DNA from: Betaproteobacteria bacterium
GTDB taxonomy: Bacteria > Pseudomonadota > Gammaproteobacteria > Burkholderiales > Rhodocyclaceae
Length of the DNA stretch: 64,000 bases
NCBI GenBank assembly: GCA_012026675.1
Contig: VEPA01000254.1
Coordinates: 1-64,000 of the forward strand
Direction of reading: 5' to 3'
Position 1 is the stretch's first letter. The number at the start of each line of letters is the position of its first letter. Positions 35,452 to 46,154 of the stretch are shown here, one piece after another. Both the position numbers and the translations under genes were made by a program. Under the pieces are notes generated by a model that was not told the origin of the DNA, did not search any database, and worked only from the letters and a program-made list of their open reading frames with translations.

Positions 35452-36444
35452 ATGAAGATCCTTGTCGTCGCTCCGTCCTGGATCGGCGACACGATCCTTG
35501 CCCAGCCGCTGCTGGCACTGCTCAAGCGCAACAATCCGGCGACCCGCATCGAGGTGCTGGCCGCTGACTGGTCGGCGCCGCTCCTGGCGCGCATGGCCGA
35601 GGTCGATGCGGTCATAGTCAATCCTTTCCGCCACGGCGAATTCAGTTTCGGCGCCCGCCGCGCCCTGGGCCGCCGTCTCGCGCGCACCGACTATGCGGCC
35701 GCTTACGTGCTGCCGAACTCATGGAAGTCGGCCCTGGTCCCCTTCTTCGCCGGCATTCCCCGGCGCATCGGTTACCAGGGCGAGAGCCGTTATCTGCTGC
35801 TGAACGAGCGCCACCGGCTCGACACCGCCCGCCATCCGCAACTGATGCAGCGTTACGCTGCGCTGGCCGGACCGTTACCCGCCGTCCTGCCAGCACCGCA
35901 TCTGAGTTCGACCATGGAACAGCAGCAGTCCGCGCGCCGCGCATTGAATCTGCCGCTCGATGCCGCACCGATGATTTTCTGTCCCGGCGCCGAATATGGT
36001 CCCGCCAAACGCTGGCCGGCACAGCACTTTGCCGCGCTGGCGCGGCTCGTCGCGACGCCCCGGAATCCGGTCTGGCTGATCGGTTCCGACAAGGACACCG
36101 CCGTCGGCGACGAAATCGCCGCGACGGCAGGCGGCGCTGCGCTCAATCTGTGCGGGCGCAGCACTCTGGAACAGGCCATCGACCTGATCGCCGGCGCGAG
36201 CCATGTGGTCAGCAACGACTCCGGCCTGATGCATGTCGCCGCGGCGCTGGAGCGCCCGCTGGTGGCGCTCTACGGTTCGTCTTCGCCGAACTACACGCCG
36301 CCGCTTTCGCCGCAGGCGAAGATCGTTTCACGAGACCTTTCCTGCAGTCCCTGTTTCAAGCGCGAATGTCCGCTCGGACATTTCGACTGCATGAACGGAA
36401 TATTGCCACCGCAGGTGGCGGAATTGATGCGAAAGCAATCCTGA
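35452..36444 (+). CDS. waaF: ADP-heptose:LPS heptosyltransferase II
   Basis: Adds the second heptose to the lipopolysaccharide inner core. 330 residues, GT9 family. Start MKILVVAPSWIGDTILAQPL is diagnostic. KSALVPFFAGIPRRIGY, CPGAEYGPAKRWP and SNDSGLMHVAAAL line the ADP-heptose site. The C-terminal cysteine cluster CSPCFKRECPLGHFDC is usual for WaaF. ATG 35452. Confidence 0.95.
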   Translation: MKILVVAPSWIGDTILAQPLLALLKRNNPATRIEVLAADWSAPLLARMAEVDAVIVNPFRHGEFSFGARRALGRRLARTDYAAAYVLPNSWKSALVPFFAGIPRRIGYQGESRYLLLNERHRLDTARHPQLMQRYAALAGPLPAVLPAPHLSSTMEQQQSARRALNLPLDAAPMIFCPGAEYGPAKRWPAQHFAALARLVATPRNPVWLIGSDKDTAVGDEIAATAGGAALNLCGRSTLEQAIDLIAGASHVVSNDSGLMHVAAALERPLVALYGSSSPNYTPPLSPQAKIVSRDLSCSPCFKRECPLGHFDCMNGILPPQVAELMRKQS

Positions 36445-36446
36445 CC

Positions 36447-36872
36447 GTGCCCAGCCAGAAAATATTCGCCAGCCCGCAGGACGTGGAAGCGGCCTTTTAC
36501 GAAGCGCTCGAACGCGGGGATATCGATTCCATGATGGCCGTCTGGGCCGAAGACGAGGAAGTCGTCTGCGTGCATCCGGGCGGGCCGCGACTGGTCGGTT
36601 ACGCGATGATCCGCGAAGCCTGGCAGCGCATCTTCGCCCACGGCAAAAAGCTGCAGGTGCGACTGTCGCAGCAGAATACGGTGACCACCCCCTTTGCCGT
36701 GGTCAGCACCCTGCTGGAGCACATCGCCAGCCTTGAAGACGGCAACCTCAGTGCGCCGGTAGCGGCCACCAACATCTATGTGCGCGGCCCCCTGGGCTGG
36801 CGCATGGTCGCGCATCACGCCTCGCCGGTGCCGCCCAACAGTGTTGGCGAGGAACCGCGAATCCTGCATTGA
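36447..36872 (+). CDS. SnoaL/NTF2-like domain protein
   Basis: About 141 residues. DVEAAFYEALERGDIDSMMA and CVHPGGPRLVGYAMIREAW mark the NTF2-like (DUF4440/SnoaL_3) fold. It starts at GTG 36447, 3 bp after waaF, without a clear Shine-Dalgarno, so translation is probably coupled. No catalytic role can be assigned. Confidence 0.8.
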   Translation: MPSQKIFASPQDVEAAFYEALERGDIDSMMAVWAEDEEVVCVHPGGPRLVGYAMIREAWQRIFAHGKKLQVRLSQQNTVTTPFAVVSTLLEHIASLEDGNLSAPVAATNIYVRGPLGWRMVAHHASPVPPNSVGEEPRILH

Positions 36873-36878
36873 CCTAAG

Positions 36879-37880
36879 GTGAATAAGGCCCTGGCTGAGC
36901 CGGAATACCGTGCGCCAAACTGGCTGCCCGGCGGCCACGCGCAGACCATCTGGCCGCTGCTGATCAAGGGACCGCTACCGCCCTACCGGCGCGAACGCTG
37001 GACCACGCCCGATGACGATTTCATCGACCTCGACTGGATCGCCGGCGAAGCCGGTGCGCCTTGCGTGGTGCTGTTCCATGGACTCGAAGGCAGTTCAAGC
37101 AGCCATTACGCGCGACGCCTCATGCATGCGGTGAAGCAACGCGGCTGGCATGGCGTCGTAGTACATTTCCGCGGCTGCTCGGGCGAACCCAACCGCCTGC
37201 CGCGCGCCTACCATTCGGGCGACTCGGCGGAGATCGACTGGATCCTTCGCCGCCTGCATACACGCTGCTATCCGGCGCTGTTCGTTGCCGGGGTCTCGCT
37301 CGGCGGCAATGCCTTGCTCAAGTGGCTGGCCGAACAAGGCCATGCGTCATCCCGTGTCATCAACGCTGCAGCGGCCGTGAGTGCGCCGCTGGATCTGGCG
37401 GCGGCCAACGTCGCCTTGTCGTCCGGCTTCAATCTAATCTATGCGCGGCATTTCCTGCGCACGCTGATCCCGGCAGCCCGCGCCAAGGACCGCCTCTTCC
37501 CCGGTCGCATCGACCTGAGTCGTGCCCTGCTGGCGCGCAACTTGGGCGAATTCGACGATGCCGTCACAGCGCCCCTGCATGGCTTTCTCGGTGTCGATGA
37601 CTACTACGCAAGAAGCAGCGCCGGACCTCTGCTGGCAACGATAGAAACACCCACCTTGCTCCTGCATGCGGCCAACGACCCCTTTCTGCCGGCAGCGGTA
37701 TTGCCGCATCGCGGGCGCCTGCCCGCCTCTGTCACGCTGGAGGTCCATCGCCATGGCGGCCATGTCGGCTTCGTGCACGGCAGTTTCCCCGGCCGCGTCG
37801 ACTGGCTGCCGCAACGCCTGCTGGCGCACTTCGCCGCTCATCTGCCACCCTCGCTTTCGGACTTGGCCCGCGTGAGATAA
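36879..37880 (+). CDS. YheT-family alpha/beta hydrolase
   Basis: 333 residues. PNWLPGGHAQTIWP is the YheT signature, the nucleophile elbow is GVSLGGNALLKW, the acid is in HAANDPFLP and the base in HRHGGHVGF. Likely an esterase of unknown substrate, related to E. coli YheT and eukaryotic ABHD1/3. The start is GTG 36879, 7 bp after the preceding stop, within the same run. Confidence 0.88.
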   Translation: MNKALAEPEYRAPNWLPGGHAQTIWPLLIKGPLPPYRRERWTTPDDDFIDLDWIAGEAGAPCVVLFHGLEGSSSSHYARRLMHAVKQRGWHGVVVHFRGCSGEPNRLPRAYHSGDSAEIDWILRRLHTRCYPALFVAGVSLGGNALLKWLAEQGHASSRVINAAAAVSAPLDLAAANVALSSGFNLIYARHFLRTLIPAARAKDRLFPGRIDLSRALLARNLGEFDDAVTAPLHGFLGVDDYYARSSAGPLLATIETPTLLLHAANDPFLPAAVLPHRGRLPASVTLEVHRHGGHVGFVHGSFPGRVDWLPQRLLAHFAAHLPPSLSDLARVR

Positions 37881-38302
37881 TTCCTGCCCTCGCACAGCAG
37901 GCGCACGTCATGCAGATTCCGGCACCCGAAATATTCAAGGCTTATGACATTCGCGGCATCGTTCACACCAGCCTGACCGCGGACACGGTGCGCCAGATCG
38001 GCATGGCGCTCGGCAGCGAAGCCGTGGCGCGCGGCGTCAAGGCCATTGTCATCGGGCGCGACGGCCGTCTTTCCGGTCCGGCACTCGCCGGGGCCTTGGC
38101 TGAAGGCATCACGTCGACCGGTGTGGACGTCATCGACATCGGCCAGGTGCCGACACCAATGACATACTTCGCCGCCCACGAACTGGGCACCGGAAGCTGC
38201 GTCTCGGTCACCGGCAGCCACAATCCGCCCGGGTACAACGGGCTGAAAATGGTGCTGGCCGGGCAGACGCTCTACGGCGCGCTGATCCAGGACCTGCGGC
38301 GC

Positions 38303-38325
38303 CGTATAGCCAGCGCCGACTTTTG
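38303..38325 (+). repeat. Dispersed 22-bp motif, copy in algC
   Basis: CGTATAGCCAGCGCCGACTT plus TTG, one change from the consensus. Here it is in the sense strand and encodes RIASADF. Confidence 0.55.
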
Positions 38326-39295
38326 CGCGGGCCACGGCAAGGTGCGCCACGCCAGCGTGCACCAAGCCTACATCGACCGCATCGTCGGCGACGTCCAGCT
38401 GTCGCGGCCAATGAAAATCGTCATCGATTGCGGCAACGGCGTCGCCGGCAGCGTCGCGCCGGACCTGTTCCGTCGCATGGGCTGCGGCGTGACGGAACTT
38501 TTTTGCGAAGTCGATGGCAACTTCCCCAATCACCATCCCGATCCTTCCAAGCCGGAAAACCTCGTCGACCTGCAGCGCGCCTTGCGCGAAACGGGTGCCG
38601 AACTCGGGCTGGCCTTCGACGGCGACGGCGACCGCCTCGGCGTCGTCACCAGGGACGGCGAGATCATCTATCCCGACCGCCAGTTGTTGTTGTTCGCCGC
38701 CGACGTGCTGACGCGGTATCCCGGCGCCGAGATCATCTACGACGTGAAGTGCTCGCGCTGGGTCGCCGAATCGATCCGTTTTCAGGGCGGCAAGACCCTG
38801 ATGTGGAACACCGGCCACGCCCTGATCAAGACCTAGCTAAAGGAAACAGGCGCGCCGCTGGCCGGCGAGATGAGCGGCCATATGTTCTTCAAGGAACGCT
38901 GGTACGGTTTCGACGACGCGCTCTATACCGGTGCCCGGCTGCTGGAAATCGTCTCGCGCTGGACCGATTCCAACTGGCCGCTGCAGAACCTGCCCAAGGC
39001 CATTTCGACGCCGGAGCTCAACATCCAGATGCAGGAAGGCGAACCGCGTGCGCTGGTGTCCAAGCTGCGCCAAGGCGGCAAGAAACTGCTGCCCGGTGCG
39101 CGCGAGCTCATTACCATCGACGGCGTGCGTGCCGAGTATGCCGATGGCTTCGGCCTGGCACGCCCCTCGAATACGACCCCGGTGGTGGTGCTGCGCTTCG
39201 AGGCCGATACGCAGGCGGCATTGGCTCGCATCCAGGACGAGTTCCGCGCCGCATTGCGCGCGGTCTGGCCAGGCATCTCCATCGAATTCTGCTCG

Positions 39296-39316
39296 CGTCG
39301 GGCACTTCGCCCGACG
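39296..39316. terminator. Hairpin between algC-like gene and alaS
   Basis: CGTCGGGC-ACTTC-GCCCGACG is a perfect 8-bp stem located 4 bp before the alaS stop and just after the expected end of the algC-like gene. There is no U-run on either strand, so bidirectional termination is only plausible. Confidence 0.5.
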
Positions 39317-39320
39317 GGTT

Positions 39321-41942
<2,622 letters not shown>

Positions 41943-41988
41943 GGCGGGGCGCAGCCTCTGATGCAAAGCGTGAATTTTACGCGATCAC

Positions 41989-42013
41989 GGACATATCCCG
42001 CCAGAGCATATCG
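41989..42013. repeat. Hairpin repeat copy upstream of alaS
   Basis: GGACATATCCCGCCAG followed by AGCATATCG resembles the ACATATCCCACCAGGGGATA units at 32178-32205. It lies 47 bp upstream of alaS. Confidence 0.45.
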
Positions 42014-42037
42014 CCCGCCGCGGAAGGGCGTGGACGT

Positions 42038-42062
42038 AAAAAAAGCCCGCAAAAGGCGGGCT
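42038..42062 (-). terminator. Rho-independent terminator of the small exported protein gene
   Basis: On the minus strand AGCCCGC-CTTTT-GCGGGCT is followed by a run of seven T residues, 20 bp after the stop at 42082. Confidence 0.88.
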
Positions 42063-42081
42063 TCCGCGTACCGGCATCAGG

Positions 42082-42468
42082 CTACTTTTTCCTGGCCGGT
42101 GCGTCCTTCTTGCCATCGTGATTGAGATCGTGCTGTTTGTCGTGCTTCTCGTGCATGATCTTTTCGCTCTGCTTGTTCTGCGCCTGCTTCAGCTTCTCGC
42201 GTTCCTTCGGTGTCACCTTGCCGTCGGCCTTGGCCTTGGCTTCCTTCTTTTCCACCTGCGCCTGGCCCTTGTCCAGTCTGGCCGCTTCCTTGCCGGTCAA
42301 CTGGCCCGATGCGACGCCCTGATCGATGCGCTGTTGCTGGTTGGCCTGACGCTGGTCGACACCGGGGGTTGCCGCCGGATTCTTCGCCGGCACTGGCGCT
42401 GTTTGCGCCAGAACGGGCAAGGCAAAAGCGGCAAGGACAGCGACCAGCAAACTGGATGTGCGTTTCAT
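42082..42468 (-). CDS. Small exported Lys/Gln-rich protein with EF-hand-like repeats
   Basis: 128 residues. Signal peptide MKRTSSLLVAVLAAFALPVLA with cleavage after LA. The mature protein is hydrophilic, with two similar units, QGVASGQLTGKEAARLDKGQ and KAKADGKVTPKEREKLKQAQ. It ends with a calcium-loop-like DLNHDGKKD. Similar small periplasmic proteins occur in betaproteobacteria; calcium or metal binding is a guess. It has its own terminator. Confidence 0.78.
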   Translation of the reverse strand: MKRTSSLLVAVLAAFALPVLAQTAPVPAKNPAATPGVDQRQANQQQRIDQGVASGQLTGKEAARLDKGQAQVEKKEAKAKADGKVTPKEREKLKQAQNKQSEKIMHEKHDKQHDLNHDGKKDAPARKK

Positions 42469-42569
42469 GTGTTGCTCCTGTTAATTGATATGGGACAGCC
42501 CCATGCGCACAATAACGCGAGGGACCATCCAGCGCTGACATACGAAATGTAAGCAGCCGTAAGCAACAT

Positions 42570-43289
42570 TTACATTTCCGCTGAAGCCCAGAGATCCGGC
42601 CGGTCCGTAAATACGGCGCTGACACCCATGGCGAACAGCCGATCGGCGTCTTCACGGCGATTGACGGTATAACAGGCGAGCGGAAACCCTGAATCGCGCA
42701 CTGCCTGCAGCGCCTCGCCGGTCAGCGCGCGTGCCGACGAATGCAAGGCGCGCGCGCCCGTTTCCATGATGCGCTCGCGCCAATCGGCCGGGATCGCATC
42801 GAACAGCATGGCGCGCGGCAGTTGCACGGCTTCATCGGCGGCGGCGCGCAGGGCGATGGACGAAAACGACGACAGCAGCAGTTTGCCGGTCGCCGCCGCC
42901 GCGTGGCGGGCGACCGCCTGTCCGGTCTCTGTCTCCTGCCCGACCGCTGGCTTGATTTCGACGTTGGCCCACAAACCGAGCGCGGCGCACTCACGCAAGG
43001 CCTCATCAAGAGTCGGCACGGGCTCCACGGCAAAGGCAGGGTGGTGTCGGTAGCCGGCATCGAGCCGGGCGAGCAGGCCAGAGTTCATCTCGGCGACCCG
43101 GCCGCGGCCCGTCGTTGTGCGCTCCAGCGTTTCGTCGTGCATCAGGACCGGCACCCCATCGGCGGCGAGCATGACGTCGAACTCGACCCCGCAACAGCCG
43201 AGGCGCGCCGCAAGGCGCAGACCAGCAAGGGTATTTTCCGGCGCCAATGCGCCGCCGCAGCGATGCGCAATGATGCGCGGATAGATCAC
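42570..43289 (-). CDS. ugpQ: Glycerophosphodiester phosphodiesterase
   Basis: Hydrolyses deacylated phospholipids to sn-glycerol-3-phosphate. 239 residues with no signal peptide, hence cytoplasmic UgpQ type. IIAHRCGGALAPENT, EFDVMLAADGVPVLMHDE and NVEIKP supply the metal and catalytic residues. The start overlaps the ugpB stop (ATGA at 43286-43289), linking it to glycerophosphodiester uptake. Confidence 0.93.
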   Translation of the reverse strand: MIYPRIIAHRCGGALAPENTLAGLRLAARLGCCGVEFDVMLAADGVPVLMHDETLERTTTGRGRVAEMNSGLLARLDAGYRHHPAFAVEPVPTLDEALRECAALGLWANVEIKPAVGQETETGQAVARHAAAATGKLLLSSFSSIALRAAADEAVQLPRAMLFDAIPADWRERIMETGARALHSSARALTGEALQAVRDSGFPLACYTVNRREDADRLFAMGVSAVFTDRPDLWASAEM

Positions 43290-44557
43290 GGCTTGCGAAC
43301 CGGCGCCGCCTGGGCCGGCGAAGCTGCGGGTGCAATGGCCGCATTGACCCGGCGCGCCGTGTTATCCAGCGCCTCCTTCGCGGGGCGATCAGTGGTCCAA
43401 ACAAAAGCGACTTCTTCACCCAGAAACTCATGAAGATGGTCGCGAACCGGCCCGTGCTTGGCCCGCGTGCCACCCTTGCGCGCCACCGAAAGGCGCTTTT
43501 CAGCGGCGTCAAGCAAGTTCTGCGGAAGCCCCGAGTCGCGCAGTCCCTTCAACGCCGCCGGAGTCATCGGCAGGTAACTGGTAGCCCGAACCCACTCGGC
43601 CTGTACCTCGGGACGCAACATGAAGGCGACGAAACGGGCCGCCAGTTTGTACTCCTCCTTCTTGTGCCCGGCCAGCACCCACAAGCCGGCGCCATCTGGC
43701 AAGACATCGGCCGGCTTGGCCTCATAGACATCGTCATAGTGCGGCAAGGCTGCAATGCCGACATCGATACCGGCGCGCTTGGCGTCGGCATACAACGATG
43801 ATTCACCGGTAAGCATGGCGCATTCGCCGCTGAGAAAGCGTCGATTACCTTCACGACCGGGCCCGGAATATTGAAAGTAGCGGCTCTTCTGCCAACTCGC
43901 CAGCAGCGCGAGATGCTTGACGTTGACCATGCCATTGACCTGCACCTGATCCGCCTTGCCCGCCTTGGCAACCACTGCCTCGCCTGCCTGCGACGACACG
44001 TTCTCGGAATGAATCCAGGCGAAGCGCGCCGTGGTCAGCGGACACTTGCCGCCGCTCTCGTAGATCTTGCCCGCCACCTTCTGCAATTCCCACCAGGTTT
44101 TTACCGGCAAGTCCGGGTCAAGCCCGGCCTTGCGCAAGGCGGCACGGTTGGTGAACAGGACCGGAAGGGAAAGGGCCATCGGCAATGCCTGGATACGCCC
44201 GCTGGCATCATCGACGGCATCGGCAATCTGAGGATAGAACCCAGCGGCATCCAACTTCTGTCCGGCATCGCGCATGACCTCGTGCAAGGCAAGAAAGCGC
44301 GGCCGGGTAGCGAAAAACTCCATGCTGTCGTCGGGATCGAGCAGGGCCAGCTGCGGCACTACGTGCTTGTTTTCCAGACCTCGCAAGTCCTGCAGGAGCA
44401 CCCTGCCCTTGCCCTTCTGCTCGTCGTTGAAGCGCAAGGCCAGCGTCGCCAGTGTGTCCAGCGCCTTGCCTTCAAGATCATGGCGCAGGCTGATGTCCTG
44501 GGCCAGGACCGGAATTCCCACACTGCATGCCAGCAAAGCCAACAAGATCTTCTTCAT
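43286..44557 (-). CDS. ugpB: sn-Glycerol-3-phosphate ABC transporter substrate-binding protein (UgpB-like)
   Basis: Periplasmic binding protein of 423 residues. Signal peptide MKKILLALLACSVGIPVLA. LPMALSLPVLFTNRAALRKAG and TWWELQKVAGKIYESG are typical of the UgpB branch of family 1 binding proteins. AGGTGG precedes ATG 44557. The permease and ATPase genes (ugpAEC) are not adjacent and must lie elsewhere if the transporter works. Confidence 0.85.
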   Translation of the reverse strand: MKKILLALLACSVGIPVLAQDISLRHDLEGKALDTLATLALRFNDEQKGKGRVLLQDLRGLENKHVVPQLALLDPDDSMEFFATRPRFLALHEVMRDAGQKLDAAGFYPQIADAVDDASGRIQALPMALSLPVLFTNRAALRKAGLDPDLPVKTWWELQKVAGKIYESGGKCPLTTARFAWIHSENVSSQAGEAVVAKAGKADQVQVNGMVNVKHLALLASWQKSRYFQYSGPGREGNRRFLSGECAMLTGESSLYADAKRAGIDVGIAALPHYDDVYEAKPADVLPDGAGLWVLAGHKKEEYKLAARFVAFMLRPEVQAEWVRATSYLPMTPAALKGLRDSGLPQNLLDAAEKRLSVARKGGTRAKHGPVRDHLHEFLGEEVAFVWTTDRPAKEALDNTARRVNAAIAPAASPAQAAPVRKP

Positions 44558-45046
44558 GCGTCCACCTCTCAACCATCCGAAGGGGGGAAGTTTATATGGG
44601 ATCGGCTTCGCTCTAGAAGCACAACCAGCAAGCAGCCATTTTGATAGAACCCAAACAATTGGCCATCCATCAGCCCGGACCGAAAACCCGGCAATTGACC
44701 GGATGATGAAATCCCCGGCACCTTCGTGGTCAATTTAACCAAATGAACAATGGCCGCCCCGGCCAAGCGATGGATGGCTGCGACCGGACAATCCTTTGTT
44801 TTGTCATTTTTGCTGCACACGCAACTATTGCCAACTCACCTGTTGATTGCCGTTTCGATCAAATTGTACGGTGCATGCAGATACCAAATATTGCACAGCA
44901 CAAACCCTGTGTGGCGCAGAGCTTGCTTTAAGTACCCGCAACCAGCATGCGCTCGGGGAGTTTAAAGAACACCTGCGATCGGTTGCTCGGGCAAGAGGTT
45001 CTTGTCGGCGTGAAAACAAATCATTCGGCAATCATCAAGTTTGGAA
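44558..45046. other. 489-bp intergenic region between divergent ugpB and the FNR promoter
   Basis: No credible gene. It is AT-richer than its surroundings, as expected for a promoter-bearing region. It contains the ugpB promoter (not resolved), a sigma-54-like element at 44912-44927, and TTGAT-N10-ATCAA at 44843-44862, whose spacing is wrong for FNR. Confidence 0.6.
44912..44927 (+). promoter_or_regulatory. Possible sigma-54 (-24/-12) promoter
   Basis: TGGCGCAGAGCTTGCT has GG and GC separated by exactly 10 nt and TTGC at -12, close to TGGCAC-N5-TTGCW. It points toward the lipoprotein-RND operon. Only one deviation (GCGC for GCAC) is seen, but such matches arise by chance in GC-rich DNA. Confidence 0.3.
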
Positions 45047-45088
45047 TTGATCTAAGTCAATAGGCTGAATGCAGTATCCAGTATACAT
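45047..45088 (+). promoter_or_regulatory. Class II FNR promoter of the YCF48-RND-DUF1302-DUF1329 operon
   Basis: TTGATCTAAGTCAA (45047-45060) is followed after 21-22 bp by TATACAT (45082-45088), the right spacing for FNR centred near -41.5. Transcription would start about 45094, giving a leader of roughly 90 nt. Confidence 0.75.
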
Positions 45089-45185
45089 TGTCGCGGCGTT
45101 CGTCAATAGCCGCTTCCAGGCAACGCACGGCAGAACCGGGGCCGAAAATTACAAGTGATATCCCGGAAGAGGAGATGTGGTTCAG

Positions 45186-46142
45186 ATGAAAGCTTTTCCG
45201 ACACTGGCTTTGTGCCTGGCGCTTGCCGGCTGCAACGTGGCGGCCAATCTCGATGCCGTTGCGACGGTGAAGAAGGCCACCATATTGCGTTCCGACCAGT
45301 TTCAATCCGTCGCCAGCAACGGCAAGCTCCTGGTCGGCGTCGGCAGCAACGGTGTCGTCGTAAGCTCGGACAACGAAGGCGCGACATGGAAGCGTACCGT
45401 GCTGCCGGGAGTCAGCTCCCTGATCGGCCTTGCCGTGTGCCCCGACGGCTCATGGGCGGCGCTGGACTTCTACCGCAAAGTCTGGATCGCCGATCCGGCG
45501 GCAACTAAATGGGATGTCAGGGAACTGACTACCAAGGCCAATCCGCTGGCCATCACCTGCGACTCCAAGGGGCAATACTGGGTGGTCGGCAGCCGAACGA
45601 CATTGATGTCCAGCGTCGACAAGGGGGCGAACTGGAAATCGCAGGACTTCGGCGAAGACGCCATCCTGATGTCGATCCAGTTCCTCAATGCCGAGAATGC
45701 CATCATTACCGGTGAATTCGGCATCCTGTTGACGACGAAGGATGGCGGTAGCAGCTGGCAGCAGGGCAAGAAGATCCCGAACGACTTTTTTCCGCATGCG
45801 GCCTTGTTTACGGATACCCGCACCGGATGGGTCTCGGGTCTGGCGGGAGTCATCCTGCACACCACTGACGGAGGCAACAACTGGGTCAAGCAGCCCGGTG
45901 GCGTGGGGGCGCCGATGTATTCCCTGGTGCAACACAAGGGCGAAATGTATGCCATGGGCATCAATGGCCTCGTGCTCAAACTGACGGCAGGGGAATGGAC
46001 TCTGATCGAGGCACGTAAGGCACCTTACCTGCGTTCTGCACTCTCGCTCGGCGACAAGGGAATGCTTATCGCCGGCGGCGCCGGAACGCTGCAGTTGTAT
46101 TCGCCCGGGGCACAGACTTCCGCCCCTGCAGCCAACAAATAA
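45186..46142 (+). CDS. YCF48-type beta-propeller lipoprotein
   Basis: About 318 residues. Lipoprotein signal MKAFPTLALCLALAGC with the acylated Cys16. Repeated blades carry the YCF48/photosystem-assembly pattern (VVVSSDNEGATWKRT, TLMSSVDKGANWKSQ, ILLTTKDGGSSWQQG, VILHTTDGGNNWVKQ), predicting a seven-bladed propeller. GTG 45177 is an alternative start. The RND gene follows 12 bp later. YCF48 proteins often accompany RND pumps in this arrangement; a periplasmic adaptor or assembly role is inferred. Confidence 0.88.
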   Translation: MKAFPTLALCLALAGCNVAANLDAVATVKKATILRSDQFQSVASNGKLLVGVGSNGVVVSSDNEGATWKRTVLPGVSSLIGLAVCPDGSWAALDFYRKVWIADPAATKWDVRELTTKANPLAITCDSKGQYWVVGSRTTLMSSVDKGANWKSQDFGEDAILMSIQFLNAENAIITGEFGILLTTKDGGSSWQQGKKIPNDFFPHAALFTDTRTGWVSGLAGVILHTTDGGNNWVKQPGGVGAPMYSLVQHKGEMYAMGINGLVLKLTAGEWTLIEARKAPYLRSALSLGDKGMLIAGGAGTLQLYSPGAQTSAPAANK

Positions 46143-46154
46143 CAAGGGCCCGAG

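Noticed and set aside
44843-44862. TTGAT-N10-ATCAA inverted repeat
   Set aside because: Half sites match FNR, but the 10-bp spacing is wrong for a dimer needing N4.
44750-44965. Small open frames in the ugpB upstream region
   Set aside because: No ribosome site, no family pattern, and overlap with promoter-like elements.
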